The notes beneath the pieces are model-generated. The model was not told where the DNA came from, made no database searches, and worked only from the letters and a program-made list of their open reading frames with translations. Shown here one piece after another: positions 47,068 to 58,499 of a DNA stretch of 64,000 nucleotides. Each line of letters starts with the position of its first letter. Positions within the stretch are counted from its first letter, which is position 1. The translations under genes and the position numbers were made by a program. Source of the stretch: Datisca glomerata (Eukaryota > Streptophyta > Magnoliopsida > Cucurbitales > Datiscaceae); assembly GCA_003255025.1 (NCBI GenBank), contig QANY01005492.1, forward strand, positions 432,297 to 496,296, written 5' to 3'.

Positions 47068-50000
47068 ATGGATGAGCAAGAAAGAGAGAAATCACGAGAG
47101 GAAATGAAAGAAGAAATTAGGGACCTAAAAGAGCAAATGGCCAGAGTCCTAAAACTCCTCGCCGCCAGTAAGGGAAAATGTTGACTTGAAAATCTGCAAG
47201 GGGCTCAATCATCATAAATTAAATGTCAAACGATACTCCACCTTACCCTTCTAGGTTCACTCCAACCTATCAACGTCATCAGACTGACCACTTTCAGCAT
47301 GCTTCACCACTAGTAAATATCCAGCACTATCTATTTCCAAATATCCAAGAAATGATGCAAATAGGGAAAATTAGGTACAACCCTTCCACAATGGCACCTG
47401 GCCACAATCAAGCTTTCACTCCACAAGGCGAACTCACTAATGAGCCAATCATCATACCCGATGTCGATGACCCAAAGGTGTAGAGGCTTATTACCAAACC
47501 AAGCGAAGAACCATTGTCGAAAGATAAGCTGAACTTTCTAGAGAAGAGATTATGTGCCATTGAAGGGTTAGATGTGTATGAAACCATTGATGCCGCCTAA
47601 ATATGTTTGGTCCCGGATGTAACCATCCCACACAAATTCAAACTACCTGAGTTTGAAAAATATGATGGTAGTACATGCATGAGAAGTCACCTTATCATGT
47701 ACTGCCGAAAGATGGCTGCTTGTGCAAATGATGATAAGCTATTGATTCATTTATTTCAAGATAGCTTGATAGAGCCTGCATCTCGCCGGTATATCCAATT
47801 GGATAACCAACATATTTAGAGGTGAAAAGATTTAGCCGATGCTTTCTTAAGACAATACAAGTACAACATAGACATAACTCGTGATCGTCTGGATCTACAA
47901 AGATGGAGAAAAATACTACTGAAGGCTTTAAAGAATATGCGCAAAGGTGGGACGAATTAGTTGCTCAGGTACAACCCGCCTTGTTAGAAAAGGAGATGGC
48001 TGCAATGTTTATCAACACCTTAAGATCTCCATTCTATGATAGGATGATTTGAAACGCCTCAAATAACTTCTCTGACATTATAGTGATTCGTGACAGGATT
48101 GAATATCGGGTAAAGAATGGAAGAATTTTGGAAGTTGCATCAGATACATCATCCATAAAAAAGGGCCGCCATTGAAGCAAAAAGATGGGATGTACAGATG
48201 ATCAAATTTGGGTACTCATCTCAAGCTGTGAACCCGAGGCCAGGATATTCAAACTATAGTGAAGGGCCCAAATCTACGACATCATATGTGGCAACTACCT
48301 CACAAATTCATACAATTATCACTCTCAACAATCAACATTTCAAAATAACACAAGACCCGGTTTTAGACCACCGACTCACCAGCAGAATGTTGGTAAAGCT
48401 TATCAGCCTCAGAGGGGAAATAGAAATAATCAACTTTTTGTCCAATATTATCTAATCCCTATGTCGTATACAGAACTCCTACCATAATTGATACAGAATA
48501 ATCAATTGGTGTTGATTCCTTATGAACCTTCCCAGCCACCATATCCAAGGTGGTATGATCTGACTGCCATTGTGATTATCATGTTGGGGCAGTGATACAT
48601 TCGACTGAGAATTGCACATCATTAAAGTGTAGAGTATAAGCTTTGATCAAGGCTGGATGGTTGAATTTCAAAAAGGTTAATGGAAACCCATATATTAATT
48701 CTAACCCTTTACCAAATCATGAGAATCTTGCTGTAAACGTAATTGAGGAATCTTTTTCATATGAAAAGAAGGATGTGGAAGATGTGAGCACGTCAATGGA
48801 AATATTTTTCCATCTTCTTTCTTAAGTGGGATACATCTACCCAACACGCTCATAGGATGGAGGCATTTCTAAGAAGCATATGCATAACTTTTATTGTTTG
48901 TTTAATAAGAATGTGACTGGGCATACAATTGAGGAATGTGCTTATTTTAAAATGGAAGTGTAAAGATTGTTGGATGCAAAGATTCTTACAATAAGTAATA
49001 AAGGAGAAAGGGAATACCAAGAAGATGACTCTTTACTCCTTATGACAACTAAAGAATCATTCAAAGTAAATGTTGAAGTGTCGTCCTATATCCCAAAACC
49101 TCTCACAATACATTATGAGGAAAAGTCAACTCGCACAACTACATCTTATGCTTCGATGCCCATCACCATCCAAATACCGGGTGCATTCGCTTACAAAGAT
49201 TCAAGAGCAGTATCATGGAGGTACGAATATGAGGTTATTGCAAGTAGTAATGACAAAACTCAAGCGCTAAATTCGTCAGACCTTAATCTCCCCATAATTA
49301 ATATTTTGGGAGTAGGTGGGATGACGAGGAGTGACAGATGCTACACACCAGAAGTTTTGAAAATGAATAAAAGTGATGAGTTTGAAGGCAAAGGAAAGGG
49401 AAAGCCAAAGAAAGCGACAATCGTCGTGAGCTCCCAAAAGAGATGTATAACGGCGAAGTGATAGACTCAGATATAATGAGAGGTATAGAGAAAGAAAGAG
49501 TAGTGTCTGAAGAAGAAGTATGTGAATTTTTTAAGCTCATCAAGAAAACCGAGTATAAGGTGATATAACAACTTAACCGCTTACATGCTCGCATATCTTT
49601 ACTATCACTTTTTCTTAATTCTGAACCACATCGCCAAGCATTATTAAAGGTTTTGAATCAAGCATATGTTTGTCATGACATTATGGTAGAGAAGTTGAAT
49701 GGAATTATGAAAAATATTACCGCACCAAATTTTATCACTTTCATAGATGATAAAATCTATGCCGATGGTACTGGACACACTAGAGCTCTACATATATCCG
49801 TCAAATGTAGGGATTATGTTATTGCAAAAGTATTGATTGATAACTGCTCGTCTCCAAATGTTATGCCAAGAACCACACTAGCAAAGCTCTCTATGTACGC
49901 CACACATATGCGGCCGAGCATGATGATAGTAAGAGCATTTGACAGTACCTAAAGAGTAGTAGTCTGAGACATAGAGATACAAATTTGAATCAGGCCATGC

Positions 50001-50712
50001 CTATTCAATATTCTTTTCTAAGTGATGGACATAAATTTAGCATACAGTTTTCTTTTAGGCCGACCATGGTTCCACTATCATAAACTCATTTGGATATATG
50101 GGGAAGAAGATTTATTAGTATCCAACCCGGCCACCATGTCATATGTTGAGGCGGTAGAAGAAGCATTGGAGTGATCATATTGATCATTTGAGATTGCGAA
50201 CACCACATTTGTTGCTAGTGGGAAACTCCATCAACCGTTAAGCCTATCAAAAGCATCTCAGATGGTGGAAAGTGATTATAAAAGGGGGATTCAAGCTAGG
50301 CAAAGGACTCGGAGTAAGCATCAAGGCATAAATAAGTTAATTGATTGGTACAAGAATGAGTAAAGGTTTGGGCTTAGATATAGACCGACCAAGATTGATA
50401 GAGGAAGAGTGGAGGCTCAAAAGAAAAAGAAAAAAAAAGGATTGCTAGGCACGAAAATAGGGAATTTGATATGAAAATGGCAATCATACCCCATATTTCT
50501 GAATCCTTCAAAAGTGGGGGAATTTCATTCGAAGAACTGCTTACAGTAGAGTAGTACAACCTTGAAGATGATATCGCTTAACTTTCAATATCCGCAATCT
50601 TGGGAAAATCATCAAGTGCAAGTACAGAGGACTTGGTTTTTCGATACGATTTAGATAATGAGCTTAACAATTGGGATGTCATCGAGCTACCGGTGCTTCT
50701 TGAGAATTTTTA
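47068..50712 (+). pseudogene. Tat copy 2: gag-protease pseudogene
   Basis: The ATG at 47,068 opens a charged coiled-coil start ('MDEQERERSREEMKEEI'). The retrotransposon gag domain spans about 47,610-48,150: 'FKLPEFEKYDGSTCMRSHL', 'RKMAACANDDKLLIHLFQDS', 'KDLADAFLRQYKYN', 'VIRDRIEYRV'. A knuckle-like 'STENC' with 'ALIKAGWLNF' lies at 48,600-48,670. The conserved pre-protease text follows at 48,967-49,350 ('PLTIHYEEK', 'ITIQIPGAFAYKDSRAVSW', 'ILGVGGMTRSDRCYTPE'). The retropepsin lies at 49,653-50,170. Its active-site segment is 'VLIDNCSSPNVMPRTTL', with the Asp at 49,839-49,841 and Cys where Gly is expected. 'LLGRPWFHYHKLIW' follows. Frameshifts and stops interrupt at 47,184, 47,480, 47,818, 48,050, 49,460 and 49,950. 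From 50,176 to 50,712 the text is linker ('GISFEELLTVE'). Confidence 0.88.
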
Positions 50713-50986
50713 AGAGTAATGTGTTAATGCCAAAATTCTGATGATTTTGCCCAATGTCCTAGGAATTTCGTTGTTATGGGCTTACATTTTCGTCTGTTTC
50801 ATGTCATCTCTTTGAATGAAAGTCTAAAAACTTGTTTCTTTTCCTTCTGTTAATGATAAATACAATTCCAGTTCTTTTTGTTCTTCCTTTTATGTTTACT
50901 TTTTTCCATTTCTGAAATGCTCTTTATACTCATGCATTGTTTATTTTATTTTCTCACATTCCTTTCATCCAATAATCTGATTTAGA
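50713..50986 (+). other. Intron-like spacer between protease and RT
   Basis: Coding similarity stops after 'VIELPVLLENF' (stop at 50,711-50,713) and resumes at about 50,987 ('ENGDFENKSKSNNFDNLI'). The gap is T-rich with stops in all frames. It has a donor-like 'ga|gtaatg' near 50,716 and a pyrimidine-rich acceptor 'ccaataatctgatttag' ending at 50,986. Ogre-type elements are known for a spliced intron at this place. The exact splice sites are a guess. Confidence 0.5.
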
Positions 50987-52560
50987 TTTTGAGAACGGTG
51001 ATTTTGAAAACAAGAGCAAAAGCAATAACTTCGACAATCTCATTCTTAGCGTAGAGCCAAATGAAAGTGACTAGGATAATTTCAAACCATATCCAGAAAT
51101 GTTAAGAATGGTAGAAGGGGATGATAAAATAATTCAACCATATCAAGAGTTAACAGAGGTGATGAATTTGGGATTGGATGGAGAGACGAAAGAAGTCCAA
51201 ATTGGCACTTCTATGACAAGCAAAAGCCGCTGACAATTAATTGACTTACTCAAGGAATATATTGACATCTTTGCATGGTCTTAACAAGATATGCCAGGTC
51301 AGACATTGATATTTTGGTTCATCATTTTCCACAAAAGTTACAGAAAATGAAAGCAGACATGCTGGTACAATTCAAATAAGAAGTTAAAAAGCATGTAGAT
51401 GCGGGTTTTCTAGAAGTAGCAAAATACCTTGAATGGGTTGCTAACATAGTCTCAGTGCCAAAGAGAAATGGGAAAGTAAGGATGTGCTTCGATTATAGAG
51501 ACTTAAATCGGGCATTACCATAGATAATTTTTCATTACCCCATATCAATGTCTTAGTAGATAACACTGCAGGACATTTAACCTTCTCTTTCATGGATAAT
51601 TTTTCAGGGTATAACCAAATTAAAATGGCTCCTGAAGACCGTGAAAAGGCTACTTTTATAACTTTATGGGGTACATTTTATTATAAGGTTATGCCATTAA
51701 GTCTAAAGGACGCATGGGCGACTTACCAACAGGCATAGGTAGCATTGTTCATGATATGATGCATAAAGAAATCGAAGTGTACGTTGATGAAATGATCGCC
51801 AAATCTCGTCAAGGGGAAGATCACACTGTCACTCTGCAAAAACTATGTGAACGGTTGAGAAAGTTCTAGTTAAAGCTTAACCCGACAAAGTACTCATTCG
51901 CAGCATCTTCAGGGAAACTACTTGGTTTTGTCATTGACAAGGTTCGAGCCATCATTAATATGCCACCACCTCAAACTCAAAAGGAAGTTAGAGGTTTCTT
52001 GGGGAGATTAAATTGTATAGCTAGGTTCATCTCACAGCTAACTGCAACTTGTGAAACTATCTTTAAACTTCTCCGCAAAAGTGATACAGAATGATGGAAT
52101 GATAATTGCCAAAATGCTTTTGAGAAGATCAAGCAATACTTGCAAAATCCTCCTATACTTGTTCCTACAACTCTAGAGCGTCTACTCATTTTGTATCTTA
52201 CAGTAACAGAAAAATCCATGGGTTGCGTACTTGGTCAACATGACACCTCTGGAAGGAAAGAATAAGCAATATATTATTTAAGCAAAAGGTTCACAAACTA
52301 TGAGGCTAATTATTCGATGTTGGAGAAAACGTGTTGTGCATTAGCCTGGGGTGCTCATCGACTTAGACAATACATGTTATACCACACCACTTGCTTAATT
52401 TCAAAGATGAATCCAATCAAGTATATCTTTGAAAAGCCATCATTTCTAGGAAAATTGCTAAAAGAAAAATGTTGCTCACAGAATATGATATTTCCTATGT
52501 CACGAGAATGTCAATAAAAGGAAATGTACTTGCTAATTATCTGGCAGATCAACCAGTGCA
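50987..52560 (+). pseudogene. Tat copy 2: reverse transcriptase and RNase H pseudogene
   Basis: 'LIDLLKEYIDIFAWS' (51,238-51,285) opens the RT. Palm motifs follow in changing frames: 'GKVRMCFDYRDLNRA'-like text near 51,475, 'SGYNQIKMAPEDREKATF' near 51,606-51,660, then 'IVHDMMHKEIEVYVDEMIAK'. The catalytic box is Tyr-Val-Asp-Glu (51,780-51,791) instead of Tyr-Val-Asp-Asp, so the second metal ligand is changed. 'NPTKYSFAASSGKLLGFVI' and 'KEVRGFLGRLNCIARFI' complete the thumb and connection. RNase H follows from about 52,180 ('LLILYLTVTEKSMGCVLGQH', 'YYLSKRFTNYEANYSMLEK', 'ALAWGAHRLRQYMLYHTT') and ends near 'GNVLANYLADQPV' (52,510-52,560). Stops and small indels are frequent. It is joined to the second RNase H downstream. 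Confidence 0.9.
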
Positions 52561-52619
52561 AGATTATGAGCCTATGAAATTTAATTTTCCTGTTGAAAAT
52601 GTATTAGTCATATTAAAAA

Positions 52620-53085
52620 ATGAAGGAGAATCTATGGATCCAGAATTGTGGATGGCTCATCTAATGATGTGGGACATGGAATTGGGGCAATCCTCATATC
52701 TCATGAGAGAACGTTTTTCCCATTCACAACAAAACTATGCTTTGACTGTATAAAGAATGTGGTAGAATATAAGGCATATTTCATGGGAATTCAAGCAGCT
52801 TGTGATATGAAGATAAGGAAGCTTCGAGTGTACGAAGTTTTGTTATTGGTGATACGACAACTAAACATGGAATGGGAAGCGAGAGACTCCAAGCTGGTAC
52901 CTTACAAAAAACATGTAACAAAGTTTAGCCGAACTTTTGAAGTGATATCATTTGACCATATACCCAGAGAGAATAATCAAATCGCAAATGCACTAGCAAC
53001 TCTAGCGTCCATGTTTGTCGCAGACTTTAAGAAAGAAGTGCAACCCATAAAATTAAGAAGCGAGATTTTCCTGCTCAATGTATGA
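52620..53085 (+). pseudogene. Tat copy 2: second (archaeal-type) RNase H
   Basis: The frame gives 'MDGSSNDVGHGIGAILIS' (the Asp of the first motif at 52,651-52,653), 'FTTKLCFDCIKNVVEYKAYF' with the Glu, and 'LLVIRQLNMEWEARDSKLVP'. It ends with 'ENNQIANALATLASMF' carrying Asn where RNase H usually has Asp. This duplicated RNase H is a diagnostic trait of the Tat clade. About 145 codons are open, the best-preserved part of the element. Stop at 53,083-53,085. Confidence 0.85.
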
Positions 53086-54374
53086 GCATTGAAGAAGAGC
53101 CAGACACAAGACCATGGTATTATGACATCAAGCAGTACATAAAGAATGGGAAGTATCCATCCAAAGCTTTTGAGAATGATAAACGCGCTACTAGAAGATT
53201 GTTCATGGGTTTATGCTTGAATGGTGAAATACTCTACAAAAGAAACCATGATATAGTGCTTTTAAGATGTGTTGATGTAAGGGAAGTGATTCAAATAATA
53301 GAGGAAGGTCACGAATGAATTTGGGGTGTTCATGCTAATGGACATATGATGACCAAATAAATTTTGAGAGCAAAATATTATTAGTTAACTCTAGAATATG
53401 AGTGCATCAAGTACGCCAAGAAATGTCATAAATGTCAAATTTATGCAGATAAAATTCACGTACCTGCATCTCATTTACATGTCATGGCTGCACCATGGCC
53501 ATTCTCAATGTGGGGAATGGACGTCATTGGTCCCATCACACCAAAAGCCTCAAACATGCATCGTTTCATTTTGGTCTCTATAAATTATTTTACAAAATGG
53601 GTGGAGGCGAGTTCTTATTCGAGTATAACAAGAAGTGTGGTTGTTAAGTTCATTAAAAATAATAATTTGCCGATATGGTCTACCTAAAAGCATCATCACG
53701 ATAATGTGATAAATTTAAATAACAAGATGATGATAGAATTATGTGAGCAGTTCAAAATTAAGCATCATAATTCATCTCCTTATCATCTGAAGATAAACGA
53801 AGCAGTAGAAGCAGCCAATAAGAACATAAAATGATCATAGAAAAGATGATGGAGGTTTACAAGGATTGGCATGAGATGCTCTCATTCGCACTACATGGGT
53901 ACCACACATCAGTCTAACATCAATTGGGGCAATGACATTCTCTTTGGTATATGGCATGGAAGAGGTCCTTCCAACTGAGGTGGAAATTCCCTCTCTTAGA
54001 GTCTTAATGGAGGTGAAATTAGAAGAAGCAAAGTGAGTACAAACACGATATGAGCAATTGAATCTAATCGAGGAAAAAGATTGACTGTATTATGTAGAGG
54101 GCAACTATATCAAAGAAAAATGATGCAAGCGTATGACAAAAAGTTACGTTCCCGATGATTGGTGTTGTAAAAGATTTGGTGTTGAAAAAGACTTGGTGTA
54201 AGATACTCCCATATCAAAATGATTATCGTGGGAAATATACCCTTTTAAATTATGAAGGACCTTTTGTTAGTCAATAAGGCCTTCTCGGGAGGAGCTCTCA
54301 TTCTAACAAACATGGATGGAGATGATTTACCGCACATAGTTAATTCCGATGCAGTCAAAAAGTATTTCGTTTGA
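53086..54374 (+). pseudogene. Tat copy 2: integrase pseudogene
   Basis: Linker text ('EPDTRPWYYDIKQYIKNGKY', 53,097-53,156) leads to the zinc-binding part 'IIEEGHE', 'VHANGHMM' and 'KKCHKCQIY', which still shows His, His, Cys and Cys. In the core the first Asp is in 'WGMDVIGPITPKA' (53,520-53,522). The second is in 'HDNVINLNNKMM' (53,700-53,702) and the Glu is in 'NEAVEAANKNIK' (53,809-53,811). The second Asp and the Glu lie about 35-36 codons apart, as in retroviral-type integrases. A frameshift lies near 53,660. The C-terminal part gives 'GQLYQRKMMQAYDKKL' (shifted) and 'KAFSGGALILTNMDGDDLP', ending at TGA 54,372-54,374. Several stops make it non-functional. Confidence 0.88.
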
Positions 54375-55616
54375 CTGCTCTAAATATGAGAAAACTGAAG
54401 TTGCGCAAAAAAATTATTTTCAAAAAGAGTCATCTCGAATACTGGAGAAATTCTTATTCCATAATTTTTCCAAATCCTTGTTTGTAAACATTGTTCATCA
54501 TCAATGAAGATTTTTTTTTTCAATTGACAAATACATATTCTTCATCTTCTTGTTATTTCCATTATTTCTTATTCCTCTTAATTCTAAGATATCATTAATT
54601 ACTCTTGAAATAACTCTGAATCATAAACTTGATTAGGTAAAGCCAATTGAAAAAAGAAGAAGAAAAGAATAGGAACTAACAAAGGCGGTCTGTGTGCGAG
54701 GTGAAATCTGAAAAGTCACCACAAGAAAAGTCAATATGTGCATGGCAAAGAGCTAAAGCGTGATTGGAGGATGCGCAAAAAAGAAGCAAAATGTAAAGAA
54801 ATTATTCACCACTGACATAGAGCTGAATACAGGAGCATAAACCAATAAATAATGATGTATCATTTTCTTGAAAGTATGCTCGATACTTCATTGTGAGTCA
54901 ATGATCCTAGGTCAAGCGTTTGTTTTAAAGGGGTGTTGGATATGGCCAAAAATCATCAAATAATTTTCTAATAAAATTTCATAATCATGCATAGCATGCA
55001 TGCATTCAAAATCACTACTTTGCATTTATATTCAAGAATTACAATGCACGGACATGCATCATATTGATATGTTTTGATGCAATTCAATTGCATGATTCAT
55101 TTCTGGATATTTTTTCGAAATCCACACATTACTTTTCAACATTTAGAGCCTGCATTAGTCTAGCTCTAGCTACCATATGAAGCTTGTATAAATCAGATCA
55201 AACACTTCATTTTCTCTGGTTAAATTAAACTCGAATTGAATCGAGATTAAAGCTTGTGTCTATCCAAGTCCGCTTCTCTTCAAATATATATGGTTAAATC
55301 GAACCTGAATTGATTCGAGATCAAAGCTTGCATCTATCTAGGTTTTTTTCCTTTCAATTACCACAGTTAAATCGAACCTAAATTGAGTCAATGTCGAAGT
55401 TTGTGTCATCCAAGTCCATTTCTTTTCAAGTATCTTTTGTTAAATCAAAACCAAATCAAGTCGAGGTCGAAACCTGTGTCTATCCAGGTTCATTTCACAT
55501 TTCTGTCATTTCATAGAGCTCGAATTAGTCGAGGTTTCTATTTCCCTTATCCATATAATCTTTTCTCATACCAATCAATCTACACCTTTGTACACCTTCT
55601 AAGTTTGGAAGCGTGA
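54375..55616 (+). other. 3' untranslated region of Tat copy 2
   Basis: This long AT-rich region lies between the integrase stop and the polypurine tract, with no coding similarity. The part 54,375-55,200 is single-copy-looking. The part 55,219-55,531 is a tandem repeat. A long 3'UTR with tandem repeats is a known trait of Tat/Ogre elements. Confidence 0.7.
55219..55531 (+). repeat. 73-74-bp tandem repeat in the 3'UTR, about 4.3 copies
   Basis: 'gttaaat' begins units at 55,219, 55,293, 55,366 and 55,439, with a fading partial unit near 55,512. Each unit contains 'cgaacctgaattgattcgag', 'aaagcttg' and 'ctatccaagtcc' variants. The copies differ clearly from one another, so the array is old. Confidence 0.85.
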
Positions 55617-55631
55617 ACAAAGGGGGGCAGC
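55617..55631 (+). other. Polypurine tract of Tat copy 2
   Basis: 'caaaggggggcagc' lies directly before the 3' LTR start at 55,632. A G-rich purine run in this place primes plus-strand DNA synthesis in LTR elements. Confidence 0.8.
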
Positions 55632-56839
55632 TGTAGATACCGTATTTTATCCGGCCCAATACTTTGAAAATATGTCATTTTTTGGGCCCATATACTAGTT
55701 TAAGACTATGTATATGATTTGAAAAATAGCTCATAGACTAAAAATGAGAAACGAATTATCCAATGACTAAAAAGATAAAAAAAGAGCAAAATGACTAAAA
55801 ATAAAAAGTGAAGCCCTAAGTTTTCCTATAAATAGGGGAAGGTCTTCACTTGAAATGAGGATTAGAGAGGAAGAAAAGGAGGGGATTTTAGAGAGAGAAA
55901 GAGAAGTCTTGAGAAAATAGGAGTGACTTTTTAAAAGAGAGAGAAAGAGAGTCTTCATTTCTATTCATCTTTCATCTTCTCAATTCTTTTTCTTATGGTA
56001 GTTTAAATTTCTTGCACTTTAGCTTACAATATATCTTGTTCATTATTCTTCATCATCTCTCTTCTTGATACTGATGTCGTCGATATTTTTGGTTTCCTTT
56101 TCCATACATAAGTTGTTTGTTCATTCTTTATCATTTCTCCTACTCTTAATCTTAAGTTTTATTTTCATGCATTGTTGATATCTCTACAAGTTTGATAATG
56201 AGATGTCTTTGTCATCAACTCAATCAATGAAGATGAGGATAAAACTTTTGAGGGGTGTAAAATTAACTCAATGTGAATCAACCATTAATGAGTTGAAAAT
56301 GTACATTTGATGAAAAGATCGCCTACGATACTTTCTCATACATAAAAATGCATAAAATAAATAGTACAATTTCTATACAAGATTATACAAATATAACCTT
56401 TGAATTTTTTTATGTTCTTACAAGTCTTTTTTCCTTTTTTTTAAATTTTATTCATCATTTTTGTCACACTTGTTTCAACTAGTTACCATCCATTATAATT
56501 CAAAGAAATGAAAGAAGAAAGGGAAAATGGTAATTAGTGAACTAAGTAGTCAAAAATAAAAAGGGTATATTTATATCCCAAACAAAAAATATTCTATTTT
56601 GAAAGTTTTATTGATTTTTCTTTTGTGGCACTTTTTGAACTAGTTACCATACATGATCATTTCTTTGCTATTTGATTAGCAATGAGGGAAGAAAGGAAAA
56701 ATGTTAATTAGTAGACTATATAGTAAAAATAGTATGCTTAGGAAAATTATGTATGAAATTAAGCATTTTTCATAGATTAATTTATTTACACATAAATTAT
56801 TTATTATTAATTTATTTATGAAATAATTATATATATTCT
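55632..56839 (+). repeat. 3' LTR of Tat copy 2, truncated
   Basis: It begins 'tgtagataccgtattttatc' and aligns with the 5' LTR through the TATA box (55,827-55,834) and the 161-bp duplication. Similarity ends at 'aataattatatatattc', the position of the (TG)n(TA)n microsatellite in the 5' copy. The remaining roughly 1 kb of LTR is absent here. Pararetrovirus-like sequence starts at about 56,840. Confidence 0.88.
55827..55834 (+). promoter_or_regulatory. TATA box in the 3' LTR
   Basis: 'tataaata', in the same context as the box at 42,080 in the 5' LTR. Confidence 0.6.
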
Positions 56840-56840
56840 T

Positions 56841-57735
56841 TTGATACCAATTTGTGGGGGCTAACTAAAACGCACTCAATAAGCGATGGAGTTAAATCAT
56901 ATGGACTAGCGAGAACCCGAAGCTCACTAATGTGACTAGTACGTGTGTCAATGTCAACGATTTCTATGGGTTTACGGTCTTAATGCATTCTTTTACTTGA
57001 GCGACCTGACCACAATGCGACTAAACATCATACTAGTCACATCTCAATTGCTTCATCAATCTTGCTAGGTACAAATGAAGTACTCTTTCAATCTCACTCA
57101 TTACCCGTTAAGTGCTCCTCAGTTACTACGAATCTATAAATATTGAAGGGCATATTACCATTTATATTAATCTTAAATTGCTACAAACATGGTTACATAT
57201 ACTATTGTTTAGGTGGTGGTGGCCTTCCAGCCGCTACAATGCTATAGTTGGATAACGAAATTAAATATGTAGTTGTACCAATCAAACTATCATGCAAGAT
57301 GTAATCACATAATTAAAATAGAATAGGAAGACTTACAGAAGAAAGAGAAAGAGAGCTTTAGATCTTCAAAACTTTATATTACAAGCAGTAGTTATACAAA
57401 GGAGAGGGACAGACTATTACAGAGAGAAGAGAGAAGAGATGGAAAGAGTATGAGAAGTGAATTGCGAGGTGCAATTATGTGGTGCCTTCAACAAAGGGTG
57501 AGGCTTCCCTTTTATATTACAAAAAGTAAGACAGATAAGGTTGCGTGTCCTTGACAGGTTGAGTCATTAGTCCTTATATTTTTGTCTTTTCTGATTATGG
57601 TGAGAATCTACTCTAGGGAAAGTAGATTTGTTCTGTTATGCTTTTTACTATTAATAGTGGGAAGCTACTTTATTAAAGTTGATTTATCGTTTTGTTTCTG
57701 TTGATTATAGTGGGCATCTGCTTTTTCAAAAAGTC
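56841..57735 (-). repeat. Inverted copy of the terminal/intergenic repeat
   Basis: It reads as the reverse complement of 58,759-59,636. It begins with 'ttgatacca', the complement of the primer-site start, and ends with 'tttttcaaaaagtc'. The first roughly 260 bp of the direct repeat are missing. With the direct copy it forms an inverted repeat of almost 0.9-kb arms around a 1.0-kb spacer. Confidence 0.9.
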
Positions 57736-58490
57736 CTAAACCAGCGCTAGTAGGAACAGTATTCCCATAAAATTTAAATTACCAGAAGTTTATATTTGTA
57801 ATCAGGTTATATGCATAGCTACTGCATTTGTTTTAATTAAAAAATGACTCAATACATTATATTCGGCACACCATTTTTCTGTTTATATTATAGGAATTGA
57901 TACGCTTGGTATTCATACTAATATTCATAACACATACATCATATTTGAATTTATTACCACACCTTATACTAAAGAATTTGATCAAATAAAGGAACTTGTC
58001 TAGTATACAGAACCTGTGACAACTTGTAGGGTTACTAACCAATATCAACCATAGCTATGGCCAATAAGAATCAGTACATACTACAAGTTTTAACAGTACA
58101 TCAAAGGTTTCTTATAGAAAAATTGCTAAAGATGACCTTTTTCTTTCAGTAAATTAAAGGCTTCTTCTAGCAAAACTTGCTAAAGATGTCCTTCTACTAT
58201 CTAAATCGACTAACAGTATCTCCGAAGAGACAATAATTCTCTTCACTACTGCAGAACAATATATCTTCACCACAAATTATAAAAGCCCAATCTTTTATAG
58301 ATAAGTTCATATTAGTATGATTAATATCAGTACCATTATGAGATATATATCCTCACAATACCAGAAATCTCGTATAAAAAGTTACTAGAATTAAATTAAT
58401 TAATTCCTCATATCAGTATTTGTTTATCATTATCTTTGGTTTATTATCAGTATTTCTCCAGCAAAAAAAACTCCCACCTTGGTTTCTCGT
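57736..58490 (+). pseudogene. Unit 1: protease C-terminal fragment and 3' tail
   Basis: It starts inside the protease, matching 61,223 onward in unit 2 ('IKFKLPEVYICNQ' is shared). The active-site Asp lies upstream and is lost. Shared downstream text includes 'IDTLGIHTNIHN', 'FEFITTPYT' and 'EPVTTCRV'. A frameshift near 57,840 and several stops break it. After the protease only about 500 bp of tail precede the polypurine tract, exactly as in unit 2, so RT is absent here as well. The tail carries a 53-bp near-duplication around 'gcttcttctagcaaaacttg'. The left border is the junction with the inverted repeat. Confidence 0.75.
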
Positions 58491-58499
58491 TGGGGGGGA
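58491..58499 (+). other. Polypurine tract of unit 1
   Basis: 'tgggggggat' is the counterpart of 'ggggagggggggat' at 61,991 in unit 2. It sits at the start of the direct repeat. Confidence 0.6.

Larger units (their letters stand above)
41882..56839 (+). mobile_element. Tat/Ogre-like Ty3/gypsy retrotransposon (copy 2), about 15 kb, decayed
   Basis: The layout is complete apart from the end of the 3' LTR. In order it has a 5' LTR (41,882-44,049), a primer site, an extra ORF1, gag-protease, an intron-like spacer, RT-RNase H-second RNase H-integrase, a 3' region with tandem repeats, a polypurine tract and a 3' LTR (from 55,632). The ORF1 before gag, the second RNase H, the intron-like gap between protease and RT, the tRNA-Arg-type primer site and the large size all fit the Tat/Ogre group. 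The two LTRs differ at roughly one in eight to ten positions over the first 200 bp, counted by eye, so the insertion is old. Every coding domain has stops or frameshifts. Confidence 0.9.

Noticed and set aside
55383..55616. 77-codon frame before the 3' LTR
   Set aside because: It crosses the 73-bp tandem repeat and the 3'UTR of the Tat element. No similarity and no conserved start.
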